A DNA stretch of 64,000 nucleotides from Cytobacillus firmus (GCF_023657595.1 NZ_CP098323.1:3186001-3250000); one strand, 5' to 3'; counted from the first letter of the stretch, positions 23,240-31,934 are shown. The notes: generated by a model from the letters alone, not told the origin. Numbers and translations: made by a program.

Positions 23240-25408
23240 TTATTGCACCTTCTTTAATTCGACTTTTTCCAGCTGTGCAGCACATGCCTTGAATTCAGGC
23301 ATACGGGAGATTGGATCTAACGCTGCAATCGTTAATAGATTAATAGAGTCTTCATGTCCAAAATGGTATGGAACAAAGACTGTATCCTTGCGGATGGCTT
23401 CCGTAATTTTGACTTTATAGATAGCCTCGCCTCTTCTTGTAAACAGACGGACTCTTTCTTCATGTTCCATATTATATGTTGATGCTGTTTCCGGATGGAT
23501 TTCCACATATGGTTCAGGACACATATCGTGAAGGAAAGGAATTCTCCTAGTCTGATTTCCTGATAGATAATGGTAAACCACACGGCCAGTTGTTAAACGG
23601 AGCGGATATTTTTCACACGGTTCTTCCGCTGGCGGACGGTATGGCAGGGCGCATATCTTCGCTTTGCCATCTGGATGGTAAAACTTTTTATCAAGGAACA
23701 TATGTGGTGTACCTTCATCTTTTTCGTCTTTACAAGGCCAGAAAACTCCATCCTGCTTATCGATCTTATCCCATGTGGCACCATAATAATCAGCATAGCC
23801 GCCCTTAGTTGCCAGCCTGAACTCATCTGCAACATCTCTGGCTGTTTTCAGGTGAGAAAAATATTTTCCTCTGCCTAACCGCTCAGCCAGCTCCACTTGA
23901 ATCTGCCAGTCCGGCTTTGATTCACCAACAGGCTCCTGTGCTTTGTTGATTTTTATAATACGTCCTTCAATATTTGTTACTGTCCCTTCATCCTCTGACC
24001 AGGTAACTGCCGGCAGGATCACATCTGCAAACTCTGCCGATTCAGAAAGATAGAAATCGGAGCAGACCATGAAATCCAAGGCTTTAAATGCTTTCCTCAC
24101 AAAATTTTGATTTGGTGCTGATACAGCCGGATTCGAACATAGAAGGTATAAACCGCGAATCGTCTTTTGCTCCATCAGTTCAATCATTTCATAAGCAGAT
24201 ACACCAGGCTGCGGCATTTCTTCAGGTGTAATGCCCCATACATTGCATACTTCTTCAACATGTTTTGGATTTGTAATTTTCCGGTAGCCTGGAAGCAAAT
24301 CTGACTTTTGCCCGTGCTCTCTTCCGCCCTGTCCATTGCCCTGTCCGGTGAATGTAGCTACTCCGGCTTTAGGGCGGCCGATTTTTCCTGTTACAAGAGC
24401 CATGTTTGTGTAGGCGGAAACATTATCAACACCCTTATGCTGCTGTTCCACACCTCTTGCAAACATAACTACCGCATTTGGAGCTTTTCCGTATATTTCA
24501 GCAGCGCGAATAATTTTTTCAGGCGCCACACCAGTCAGCATGCTTGTATATTCAGGTGTAAAATCTTTTATAAGTTCCTTTGTTTCTTCAAAACCGTTTG
24601 TATGTTTGTTAATGAATTCTTCATCTATATAGCCCATTTCAATCAATTGATTTACAATTCCGTTGGCGAGTGCAAGGTCTGTTCCAGGCTGCAGATCAAG
24701 ATGAAGATCAGCCCTTCTTGCAATTGGCGTTTCACGGGGATCCACCACAATGATATAACCGCCTCTTTCCTGAACGTTCCAAATACGGAACATGGAGGTT
24801 GGATGGCATTCAGCTGTATTGCTTCCGGCGATAAACAGGCAATCCGTTTCATGAATATCTGTCCAAGGCAATGTTGAACCTCTATCTACCCCGAAAGAAC
24901 GAAGGAATCCGCCGGCAGCGCTGGACATACAGAAACGGCCGTTATAGTCTATATAGCGCGTTCCCAGAGCAACCCGGGCAAACTTGCCTGTCAGATAACA
25001 TTTTTCATTTGTCATGGAAACTCCGCTGAAGACGGAGAGTGAATCTTTTCCGTATTCTGTCTGAAGCTCTTTGAATTTCTTTGCGATCAAATCATATGCC
25101 TCATCCCAGCTTGCTTCCCGGAACCCTTCTGCCGTTCCTTTTAAAGAAGCATCATCCCGGATCAGCGGCTTCAGCAGGCGGTCTTTGTGGTTAGTCTGCT
25201 GGTAGGCGGTAACCCCTTTCGGACACATTTTCCCGACAGTAACCGGCCAGTCATAACGGGGTTCAACCCCTATGATTTTGTTTGTCTGTGTATTAACCCT
25301 CAAATTCATTCCGCATTGCATACCGCAATAGCTGCAGTGTGTTTTTATTAATTTTTCATTCGGATGGTTTAGATTCTCAATTTCTTTAAAAAACTTATCC
25401 CTTTGCAT
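23240..25408 (-). CDS. Molybdopterin nitrate reductase catalytic subunit (Nas/NapA type)
   Basis: The 722-residue enzyme has the N-terminal 4Fe-4S site Cys25, Cys28, Cys32 and Cys62 (THCSYCGMQCGM, then KMCPKG). The molybdenum ligand is probably Cys160 in YNGRFCMSSAAGG, which is the Nap/NasC/NarB pattern and not the Asp of NarG. Neither this protein nor the 4Fe-4S subunit has a Tat signal, so the enzyme is cytoplasmic. Reduction of nitrate to nitrite is inferred from the family and from the narK and nre neighbours. It is part of a nine-gene operon that includes a membrane anchor, which is not usual for assimilatory NasC enzymes and suggests a respiratory or membrane-linked role. Confidence 0.85.
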   Translation of the reverse strand: MQRDKFFKEIENLNHPNEKLIKTHCSYCGMQCGMNLRVNTQTNKIIGVEPRYDWPVTVGKMCPKGVTAYQQTNHKDRLLKPLIRDDASLKGTAEGFREASWDEAYDLIAKKFKELQTEYGKDSLSVFSGVSMTNEKCYLTGKFARVALGTRYIDYNGRFCMSSAAGGFLRSFGVDRGSTLPWTDIHETDCLFIAGSNTAECHPTSMFRIWNVQERGGYIIVVDPRETPIARRADLHLDLQPGTDLALANGIVNQLIEMGYIDEEFINKHTNGFEETKELIKDFTPEYTSMLTGVAPEKIIRAAEIYGKAPNAVVMFARGVEQQHKGVDNVSAYTNMALVTGKIGRPKAGVATFTGQGNGQGGREHGQKSDLLPGYRKITNPKHVEEVCNVWGITPEEMPQPGVSAYEMIELMEQKTIRGLYLLCSNPAVSAPNQNFVRKAFKALDFMVCSDFYLSESAEFADVILPAVTWSEDEGTVTNIEGRIIKINKAQEPVGESKPDWQIQVELAERLGRGKYFSHLKTARDVADEFRLATKGGYADYYGATWDKIDKQDGVFWPCKDEKDEGTPHMFLDKKFYHPDGKAKICALPYRPPAEEPCEKYPLRLTTGRVVYHYLSGNQTRRIPFLHDMCPEPYVEIHPETASTYNMEHEERVRLFTRRGEAIYKVKITEAIRKDTVFVPYHFGHEDSINLLTIAALDPISRMPEFKACAAQLEKVELKKVQ

Positions 25409-26477
25409 TCTGGTTTGCCTCCTTGACCTTCACTTCATGAGTAGGGAATCCGGAAAATTGTGCAATCCGGTACTTTCTTCGGCAAGGGAGGCACATTTCT
25501 GCAAGATGATGACCTTCCTTTGCTTTAAATTCAATAGCGTTCACGCCGAGTACATCGACGACATCTTTTGATTGTTCAACTGAAACGAACTGATCTCCGC
25601 AGACCGTGCATTCCTTCATGCCCTGTTCGGCATAATGTTCCCGGTAGTTTCTTGCCAGAACACTCATTGGCCGGAAAGGAATATGTGCAAGCTTTCCAAA
25701 TGGCAGGTAAATCAGTGTAATGATAACTGACCATTGATGGATCAGTGACATTGCCGGCTGTCCCGCCCCGTGTAAAAAGATATTCATAAAGGTTAAAGCC
25801 AGCCCTGTGATGCTAACTAGCAGCAGCATATATAAAGGCATGAAATCATACAGGAATTTCTGCTCCGCTCTTGCCTGCATATTTTTCAGGCGGCGATATA
25901 GCGCCATGCAAACACCGGCGATTACCATTACTGCTGTAATATTCAGTGCGTTGTAAGAAAGGTTGGCGATAATGCCATCCGCCGGGACAGTCATTACCTT
26001 CATGCCCATTGCAATTATGTTGTAATGGCCATTGTCATCCATCGTAAAATACATCCAGCCGAAAACGAGAGGGAATGTAACGAAGCAGGATAAGATACAG
26101 CCCCAGCCGATCAGTACGTGCTGAGTCCATCGGTAAATTCCCCTATTCCAGATAAAATTGTAGGTTGCCAGATGCTCAACAGATGTCTTTGGCGTTGACT
26201 TTCTAAATAACAGTTTTAATCCTTTTTTCAGGATAAGCTTTGTTGGCGGCCTTTCGCCCCAGGCGATGAATCTATAGAAGAACCCTCCAATAAACACGAT
26301 CGTTCCGACCATATATCCGTACAGGTTCAAGTCAACATGTGTAAACATTCTTGTGCCAATAAAAGAAAGAATAGCTAATGCTGTTACAGATAAAAACATT
26401 GACTTGGCAAAATGTGATGCAAACGCATTGTTTAATGTGTTCCCTGATTTTTGATTGACTGCAGCTTTTGCCTGCAT
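25395..26477 (-). CDS. Membrane anchor subunit with C-terminal CxxC pair (NarI/NrfD-like role)
   Basis: The 360-residue protein has about six to seven transmembrane helices. Histidines lie in or near the helices (RWTQHVLIGWG, SLIHQWSVI, KLAHIPFRP) and could ligate b-type haem as in NarI. A cytoplasmic zinc-ribbon-like tail carries CTVCGD and CLPCRR. It heads the operon and overlaps the catalytic gene by 14 bp. It probably exchanges electrons between quinol and the reductase subunits. The haem is inferred; the family is not one I can name with certainty. Confidence 0.75.
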   Translation of the reverse strand: MQAKAAVNQKSGNTLNNAFASHFAKSMFLSVTALAILSFIGTRMFTHVDLNLYGYMVGTIVFIGGFFYRFIAWGERPPTKLILKKGLKLLFRKSTPKTSVEHLATYNFIWNRGIYRWTQHVLIGWGCILSCFVTFPLVFGWMYFTMDDNGHYNIIAMGMKVMTVPADGIIANLSYNALNITAVMVIAGVCMALYRRLKNMQARAEQKFLYDFMPLYMLLLVSITGLALTFMNIFLHGAGQPAMSLIHQWSVIITLIYLPFGKLAHIPFRPMSVLARNYREHYAEQGMKECTVCGDQFVSVEQSKDVVDVLGVNAIEFKAKEGHHLAEMCLPCRRKYRIAQFSGFPTHEVKVKEANQNAKG

Positions 26478-26515
26478 AATAACTCCTCCTCATTCACAAA
26501 CAATTACCTTAACCT

Positions 26516-26527
26516 TATTGTATAAGC
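26516..26527 (-). promoter_or_regulatory. Probable -10 element of the nitrate reductase operon
   Basis: TATACAAT lies about 40 bp upstream of the anchor gene. No -35 hexamer is seen at the right distance, which suggests an activator-dependent promoter. Confidence 0.5.
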
Positions 26528-26547
26528 GGGAGGAGTTTTTCCATATC

Positions 26548-26581
26548 GGGGAACTTCCCCATTCGGAGGGGGAAATTCCCC
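26548..26581 (-). promoter_or_regulatory. Two tandem 13-bp dyads, candidate NreC sites
   Basis: GGGGAACTTCCCC (26548-26560) and GGGGAAATTCCCC (26569-26581) are near-identical palindromes. Their centres are 21 bp apart, exactly two helical turns. They lie roughly 45 and 65 bp upstream of the expected transcription start of the nitrate reductase operon. NarL-family regulators such as NreC bind GC-rich palindromes in this position. Confidence 0.65.
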
Positions 26582-26738
26582 TATCTTAAAAAATTCTAGA
26601 AATGACAGATACTCAAAGTACAAAGCTGCTGACAAAAAAAAAACATTCACGGTCTTTTTGAACGGCAGTAAACCTGTCTGCCGGGGATGGAATTATCTAG
26701 GAATTAATGATACAATCCTAACAAAAGGAGCTGGTAAT

Positions 26739-27047
26739 ATGGCAAAATCATCTGCTAAGAAGGTAAGGGAAAAAGCAGTGCGTGAGGGAAAAAGAAACCC
26801 TGAATGCAATCGGAGCCCATTTGTGTTTAGCGACATGCGAACAAGGAAAACAAAAACTAAAAAAGAACAACTATACAGGAACAAATATAAAAACCGTCAT
26901 TCTGATGAAAGCAGAATAGACGGTTCTTTTTATGGATTATTTTATTTAAAAACAGCCAGTCCGCTTAAAGACCAGCTGCATATTTTCGATTACAGTATTC
27001 CCATTCCTTCTATATGTTTCCGGGCTTCGTCATCACCCAGATCATAA
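26739..27047 (+). CDS. Small basic hypothetical protein, reading through a terminator
   Basis: A strong AAAAGGAG site precedes the ATG. The first about 60 residues are very basic (starting MAKSSAKKVREKAVREGKRN, later RTRKTKTKKEQLYRNKYKNR). The frame then runs through a rho-independent terminator at 26892-26931 and on into the 3' end of the convergent gene, reaching 102 residues. Transcripts ending at that hairpin would have no stop codon in this frame. I do not recognise the family. Either the real protein is shorter and an ancestral stop was lost, or the terminator is within the coding end. Confidence 0.5.
   Translation: MAKSSAKKVREKAVREGKRNPECNRSPFVFSDMRTRKTKTKKEQLYRNKYKNRHSDESRIDGSFYGLFYLKTASPLKDQLHIFDYSIPIPSICFRASSSPRS
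26892..26931 (+). terminator. Terminator inside the small basic ORF
   Basis: The stem AACCGTC/GACGGTT, extended inward by TTCT/AGAA, is followed by CTTTTT. Confidence 0.8.
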
Positions 27048-27304
27048 ATCATTTTATATATGCCTTCCATGGATGCATCGTACTCATCATTTTTCGATTC
27101 TTTGTGGTACTCCAGGAACGGTACATGGGCTCGGGCAAATGTTTTAAGATCTGCATCATAATTCTCGTTAATGTATTCATTTAACTGAGCCAATTCTTCG
27201 TCAGTCGCAAATATTTTAAACTGCCATTCGGCAGCTTCTACCGGTTCGGTGTAAATCTGCGCATTTTCAATATCTATATAATAGGTATTTTTTGTTTGGT
27301 CCAT
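26990..27304 (-). CDS. Hypothetical acidic protein (104 aa)
   Basis: This soluble protein starts MDQTKNTYYIDIENAQIYTE and is rich in Glu, Asp and Tyr, with helix-forming segments (ATDEELAQLNEYINENYDAD). It resembles small Bacillus proteins annotated only as hypothetical. The ATG at 27304 is nine bases from AGAGGAG, better than the ATG at 27313 which touches it. Its 3' end overlaps the convergent small basic frame. No function is suggested. Confidence 0.7.
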   Translation of the reverse strand: MDQTKNTYYIDIENAQIYTEPVEAAEWQFKIFATDEELAQLNEYINENYDADLKTFARAHVPFLEYHKESKNDEYDASMEGIYKMIYDLGDDEARKHIEGMGIL

Positions 27305-27460
27305 AATTTTCATCTCCTCTGCTTTTATACGATATTTACCACAAATAGACGAAGTTTAACCATTTAATATTCATTACATTTTCATGCTCCTGATGGGCAT
27401 GATATACCTGTGCATTTTAAGGAAGGTGGCACACTAATGAATTTTATCAGGAGGTATACT

Positions 27461-27973
27461 ATGGGTATATTAAGCGGAAATCCAAAGGACGAGCCTATGC
27501 ATTATGGTGAAGTTTTTAGCACATGGTCTTACTTGCTCGCAGGAAAAGGAATGGCCTCTGCATACCAGACAATGGTAAGCCACTCTGGAGATGAGGACTT
27601 AAAGAAAATGCTTCAGGAAGCTATTCGCCTCTGCAAGCAGGAGGAAGAACAGATCGAAGCGATGTTGAAGGAAAACGGGATTGGTCTTCCTCCCGCACCG
27701 CCTGACAGACCTGATGCTTGTGTTAACGATATTCCTGCCGGTGCCAGATTTATGGATCCTGAAGTAGCTGCAAAATTAGCAGGAGACCTGGCTGCAGGAT
27801 TGGTTGGCTGCAGTACAATTATGGGCCAATGTATCCGTGAAGATATTGCAGGCATGTTTGGCCAATTTCATACTCAGAAAGCTGCTTTAGGCTTAAAGGT
27901 TCTTCGAATGAACAAAGAAAAAGGATGGCTCATACCACCGCCGCTTCACCTTCACAAATCAGATAATTGCTAA
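27461..27973 (+). CDS. DUF3231-family protein
   Basis: The 170-residue protein is helical and matches the DUF3231 pattern, a ferritin-like family common in spore formers. It is the length of one repeat; many members have two. Helix-forming stretches include LKKMLQEAIRLCKQEEEQIE and the C-terminal QFHTQKAALGLKVLRMN. The segment LPPAPPDRPDACVNDIPAG is a family-like loop. An AGGAGG site supports the ATG at 27461. The role is unknown; coat or stress association is only family speculation. Confidence 0.75.
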   Translation: MGILSGNPKDEPMHYGEVFSTWSYLLAGKGMASAYQTMVSHSGDEDLKKMLQEAIRLCKQEEEQIEAMLKENGIGLPPAPPDRPDACVNDIPAGARFMDPEVAAKLAGDLAAGLVGCSTIMGQCIREDIAGMFGQFHTQKAALGLKVLRMNKEKGWLIPPPLHLHKSDNC

Positions 27974-28002
27974 TGGGCTGCATATAAAACATCGCTGTAT
28001 GG

Positions 28003-28036
28003 AAAAGAGAGCAGAGTACATTGTCTGCTCTCTTAT
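28003..28036 (+). terminator. Terminator of the DUF3231 gene
   Basis: An 11-bp stem AAGAGAGCAGA/TCTGCTCTCTT with an eight-base loop, followed by a short T-rich stretch. Confidence 0.8.
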
Positions 28037-28149
28037 TGTTTCGTAAGGATATGAAAGCAGTTTTCTGCTTTTACGACCCCAAACCTCATTAAAAATTCTC
28101 CCCCAATCAATCCAATTGCCTTAGTCCGCAAAGGACTAAAGCTCATGAC

Positions 28150-28431
28150 TTACTCAGAATATTTGCTTTCACTGGAATCAGGGGAGACCATGCCTCCCGC
28201 ACCGCTGGAATTAATATCAGGTTCTGCTCCTTCAGGCTGGGATGGCAGCACTTTGTTTTTCTTTTGATTAGGAAGGCCGGAATTCTCCTTAAGATATTGA
28301 TCATTTTCCATAATCGTTACCACTTTAAATCCTGTTCCTTCGAGATGGCTCTTCAATTGATCAAATGCTTTTGTCTGATTATTAGTTAATTCCTGGTCAT
28401 CATATTGAAGCTCTACATTGATTGTTTTCAT
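28150..28431 (-). CDS. Hypothetical protein (93 aa)
   Basis: The protein has an N-terminal alpha/beta-looking part (MKTINVELQYDDQELTNNQT, later LKSHLEGTGFKVVTI) and a low-complexity Ser/Gly/Pro tail (EPDINSSGAGGMVSPDSSES). An AAAGGAGG site supports the start. No family is recognised. Confidence 0.65.
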   Translation of the reverse strand: MKTINVELQYDDQELTNNQTKAFDQLKSHLEGTGFKVVTIMENDQYLKENSGLPNQKKNKVLPSQPEGAEPDINSSGAGGMVSPDSSESKYSE

Positions 28432-28656
28432 GTCAAGACCTCCTTTTTACCTTATTTTCCCGAATGCTCTTTCATTAAACTACACAGTACCTTAAAGAAG
28501 CAGAAGTTTATTTTAGTATAAATAGGTTATTTAACAAAACAACCAGGAAATGGTTAAGCCAGGATAATGAATGGCTTATTTTTCCATTCGCATCATTATC
28601 TGTACATTACTGAATATAAATAAATTGTATGCGATCAGACGAAAGGAGCAGAAGCA

Positions 28657-28836
28657 ATGTGGTTTTGGTTTCTGGTAATCTTCATCCCTATTATAATCCT
28701 TGCTATTCTGGAAGAAACGATTCAATTCATGGTTAATCGCAAAGTCTTTGGAAAAAATGATAAACCGATTTTGATTAAGGAAAAATTCAAACACTTTAAA
28801 AATAAATTCAGGTATAAAAAAAGCCATTCCCAATAA
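28657..28836 (+). CDS. Small single-pass membrane protein (59 aa)
   Basis: The protein has one N-terminal membrane helix (MWFWFLVIFIPIIILAILEE) and a strongly basic cytoplasmic tail ending FKNKFRYKKSHSQ. A GAAAGGAG site lies eight bases before the ATG. The stop lies inside a bidirectional terminator shared with the penicillin-binding protein gene. No known family; a small membrane-associated regulator is possible. Confidence 0.65.
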   Translation: MWFWFLVIFIPIIILAILEETIQFMVNRKVFGKNDKPILIKEKFKHFKNKFRYKKSHSQ

Positions 28837-28849
28837 GGAAAGGCTTTTT
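28815..28849. terminator. Bidirectional terminator
   Basis: The stem AAAAAGCC/GGCTTTTT with an inner TTCC/GGAA pair lies between the convergent small membrane protein gene and the pbp gene. Confidence 0.8.
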
Positions 28850-28875
28850 GTCCAGCCGTCTTAGGCCAAAAAATA

Positions 28876-30996
28876 TCAGGTCTCTTCTGAATCTTTTTCG
28901 GCAGGCGTCTGCTGTTCTGTACCGGACATCCGCTTCTTTTTCAGCTCGAAATAGGCATCTAATACTTTTCTGCCAATTTCATAATTTGCTGTATGCCCGC
29001 TTCTTCCCTGGTATGCCCATGGAACAATGACTGACATGGCAATTTCAGGATTATTATGGGGCGCATAGGCAACAAGGCTCAAGTTCATAACATCTATTAA
29101 TTTATCACCCTTTTTTTTGAGCGGGCCGTCATAAAATGCTTCCGCTGTACCAGTTTTTCCTGCAGGGGAATATGGTGCGTCTGCGAACCTTCTATATGCA
29201 GTTCCTTCAGGATGCTGCATCACCTGTCTTAGTCCCTCTTTAACAGTGCTTAGCTCTCTTTCGCTTACATCTATCGTATTTAAGACAGTCGGCTGGATAT
29301 CTTTCCAGATTGGGCCAAGTTCCTCCTGCTCCGTTGCCGGCTCACGGATTTCTTTTAAAAGCCTCGGCTGAATGCGATATCCTCCATTGGCTATCGTTGA
29401 TATATATTGGGCCATTTGCATTGGAGTATAGGTATCATACTGTCCGATTGCAAGGTCTAACAGGAATCCCGGCAATCGGAGAGGTCCTTCATAGCCTATT
29501 GCCTCATTCGGCAAATCAATGCCAGTTCTGACACCAAGGCCAAATTGGCCGAAAGATTCTCTCATATCTTCAAATGCATTAGGATTTTTAAATCCAAGAG
29601 GCTGATCATAAGCATAACGTGCATCCGCAATTTCAATGGCTGTTTTAAACATATATACGTTTGAGGAGATACGCAGTGCCCTTGTTTCGTTCATGATTGC
29701 CTGAAAGTTAAACCATGATTTTTTCAACTGCGGGGTTCCTGCAATTTTCATCGGTGCATCCAAAAAGGTCGTTCCGGGTGTAATTGCACCCGTTTTATAG
29801 CCAGTTAGAACAGTTGCCCCTTTTACAGAGGATCCCACATTGTAAGAAGATGAAATGGTACCCAGCGCATAATCCTGCAGAACGGTTTTGCCATTATCAT
29901 CTTTGCCAATCATCTTTCCTGCCATTGTCAGGACTTCACCTGTATGCGGATCCATTAGGACGACAAACGCACGATCCATTAAATAAGTTCCCCGGGTCTG
30001 CTTGGCAGCCCAAATTTCCTCTTCCAAAACTTTTTCCACAGCCTTCTGAAGATCCATATCAATTGTCAGGACAAGATCTTTACCTCTTTGGCCTTCAGAA
30101 ACCAATTCACTCCCGAGAATTTCCCCTTTTTTCGTAATAAGCTTTTCCTTTGATTTTTGGCCATGCAGAACATCTTCATATTGCATTTCCAGATAGCTCT
30201 TTCCTACACGTTCATTTCTGCTGTAATCTCTGGACAGGAAATAATCCAGCCTTTCCTGCGGCAGTCCTTCACCGGAATCCGTAACCTTCCCAAGCACTGT
30301 TTGCAGCGTACTGTCAAAAGCATAAGTCCGGTCCCAGTCAGTGGTTGTATTGACACCTGGAAGATATTGAAGATTCTCGCTGACCGCCGCATATTCTTTT
30401 TGTGATACCCCTTCATTCTTAACAATTTGCGGTGTCATCGCATAGCCGCTCGTAAATTCACGGAAAATGGCCAGCACTTCGAGGTCCTGCTTGCTCAGCT
30501 GCTTCAGGTCTTCTTCTGTGATTCTTTTTAGCTGCAGCTTATAGATTTCCTTATCATCCAGTTTTTTTTCTTTAAAAAGCTTCCATTCCTTATCAGTTAT
30601 TTTTTCCCCGGCAGCTTCCGGGTTTTTCAAGATCCAATGATCCTTCTTATCCCGTTCGGTCACTTTATCGGTCTTTTTATCAATCAAAACAGCCAGCCGC
30701 TCTGCCACTTGAAGCATTTCGTCCTGTTTGGCATTCCGGTTGGTATATGTAATCGCACTCTTCGGGATATTATCCACGATAACCTGATGGTTCCGGTCAA
30801 GCATCCTTCCCCTTGGAACCGGGTTCGATACGATGACATCTTCCGTCCTGTCGACTTCTTTTTTGTATGTCTCGCCATTTACAATCTGAACTACACCAAG
30901 CCTTAAGATTAATGATGAAAATAACACAAAAACAGAGAAAAACAATAAATTGACCCTAAAAGGCACATGGCTTTTCTTTTTCTTCTTTTTCCCCAT
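28876..30996 (-). CDS. Class B penicillin-binding protein (PbpA/PbpH type)
   Basis: The 706-residue transpeptidase has a short Lys-rich cytoplasmic N-terminus, one membrane helix (VNLLFFSVFVLFSSLILRLG), a dimerisation domain starting SNPVPRGRMLDRN, and a penicillin-binding domain. The active-site motifs are SSVK (YNVGSSVKG), SSN (RISSNVYM) and KTGTAE. Its size matches the rod-shape enzymes PbpA and PbpH of B. subtilis, which act in lateral wall synthesis. The start at 30996 has a GGGGGAGA site; the longer frame upstream has none. It is a single-gene unit. Confidence 0.92.
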   Translation of the reverse strand: MGKKKKKKSHVPFRVNLLFFSVFVLFSSLILRLGVVQIVNGETYKKEVDRTEDVIVSNPVPRGRMLDRNHQVIVDNIPKSAITYTNRNAKQDEMLQVAERLAVLIDKKTDKVTERDKKDHWILKNPEAAGEKITDKEWKLFKEKKLDDKEIYKLQLKRITEEDLKQLSKQDLEVLAIFREFTSGYAMTPQIVKNEGVSQKEYAAVSENLQYLPGVNTTTDWDRTYAFDSTLQTVLGKVTDSGEGLPQERLDYFLSRDYSRNERVGKSYLEMQYEDVLHGQKSKEKLITKKGEILGSELVSEGQRGKDLVLTIDMDLQKAVEKVLEEEIWAAKQTRGTYLMDRAFVVLMDPHTGEVLTMAGKMIGKDDNGKTVLQDYALGTISSSYNVGSSVKGATVLTGYKTGAITPGTTFLDAPMKIAGTPQLKKSWFNFQAIMNETRALRISSNVYMFKTAIEIADARYAYDQPLGFKNPNAFEDMRESFGQFGLGVRTGIDLPNEAIGYEGPLRLPGFLLDLAIGQYDTYTPMQMAQYISTIANGGYRIQPRLLKEIREPATEQEELGPIWKDIQPTVLNTIDVSERELSTVKEGLRQVMQHPEGTAYRRFADAPYSPAGKTGTAEAFYDGPLKKKGDKLIDVMNLSLVAYAPHNNPEIAMSVIVPWAYQGRSGHTANYEIGRKVLDAYFELKKKRMSGTEQQTPAEKDSEET

Positions 30997-31180
30997 ATTT
31001 GAATCTCCCCCCTGTGAACAAAACGTCTGTAATCTAGAGATTCTTCCAAATCTTCCCCTGTTAAATAATTCCACGAATTTCGCAAAATTCCTGCCAGCTA
31101 TAAACTTTTTGTAATATAAAGGGATTTACACAAGTTTAGTTGAAATTTAATTCTGATTATCTTTTTAGGAGGGAATTAAT

Positions 31181-31645
31181 TTGGAAAGAGCACAAAAGTA
31201 CTTAACCTATTTTTTATCACATAGAAAGGTGACTAATGAGCTGATCAGGAAGATTGATGAAGAAAATATTGATTATAAACCAGCTGAAACAAGCATGCCG
31301 GCGGGCAAACTGGTTACCCATATGCTCACTTCCTTTTATATGTTTGCCAAAACAGCAAAAGACGGCAGCCCGGCAGTGTTTGGCGAAAAGTTCGATGAAG
31401 TTGCCCCCAGCCTAACTGAGGCTGCTGAAAAATTCACAGCGAAAACAATTGAAGTGATTTCATCCTTAACCAGTGAGGAATTGGAAAGAAAAATTGATAT
31501 GACGGGAATTTTCGGAATGGAACTGAGCGGCAGCCAGCTGCTGCAGATTGCAATGGATCATGAAATTCACCATAAAGGGAACCTGTTTGTTTATGTACGG
31601 GAAATGGGCCATACGGAGCTTCCGATGTTTGTGAGCAGAGGGTAA
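31181..31645 (+). CDS. DinB-family metal-binding protein
   Basis: The 154-residue protein is a DinB/YfiT four-helix bundle. The expected metal-binding histidines are His49 in KLVTHMLTSFY and those of MDHEIHHKGNLFVY. Members include thiol-transferases and proteins of unknown function induced by DNA damage. Translation starts at a TTG with TTAGGAGGG upstream. It has its own terminator and no operon partner, so the substrate is open. Confidence 0.85.
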   Translation: MERAQKYLTYFLSHRKVTNELIRKIDEENIDYKPAETSMPAGKLVTHMLTSFYMFAKTAKDGSPAVFGEKFDEVAPSLTEAAEKFTAKTIEVISSLTSEELERKIDMTGIFGMELSGSQLLQIAMDHEIHHKGNLFVYVREMGHTELPMFVSRG

Positions 31646-31649
31646 GGAG

Positions 31650-31674
31650 ACGGACGCATCACGCGTCCGTTTTA
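31650..31674 (+). terminator. Terminator of the DinB gene, abutting repeat copy B
   Basis: The stem ACGGACGC/GCGTCCGT is followed by TTTT. The T tract is at the same time the last bases of repeat copy B. Confidence 0.85.
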
Positions 31675-31934
31675 TCGCAGTCTAACGGGCAGTAAGACCC
31701 CCACTTTAAGACTCAGAGGAATCAAAGGTGGATAAGCGGGGGTCAAACTGCCCGTAAAGGCCCGATTGGTGAGATACAGTGAAACTAGCCGATGCACAGG
31801 CAGAGGCTTAGTTGAACCAATCGGGTTCGTAGTGTCGATTGATCGAAGCGCTAGCGGAGATCTTAGCGACACTAGAACGCGACTAACAATCAGTGGGGGA
31901 TAAGGAACCCCCCCACTGATTGAAGTTTCACTTT
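31670..31934 (-). repeat. Structured dispersed repeat, copy B (265 bp)
   Basis: This is the inverted counterpart of copy A and nearly identical to it over the first about 165 bp of the element. It has an additional end module: ACGGGCAG and CTGCCCGT arms enclose an inner GACCCCC/GGGGGTC hairpin, then TTAGACTGCGATAAAA. It fills the gap between the DinB gene and the HMCES/YedK gene. Confidence 0.9.

Noticed and set aside
24308-24877. 189-codon open frame antisense to the nitrate reductase gene
   Set aside because: It is a shadow of the catalytic subunit, with no ribosome site and Cys/Ser-rich sequence without any domain pattern.
28119-28142. Terminator for the 93-residue gene
   Set aside because: The stem CTTTAGTCC/GGACTAAGG lies just after the stop, but no T tract follows on the minus strand.
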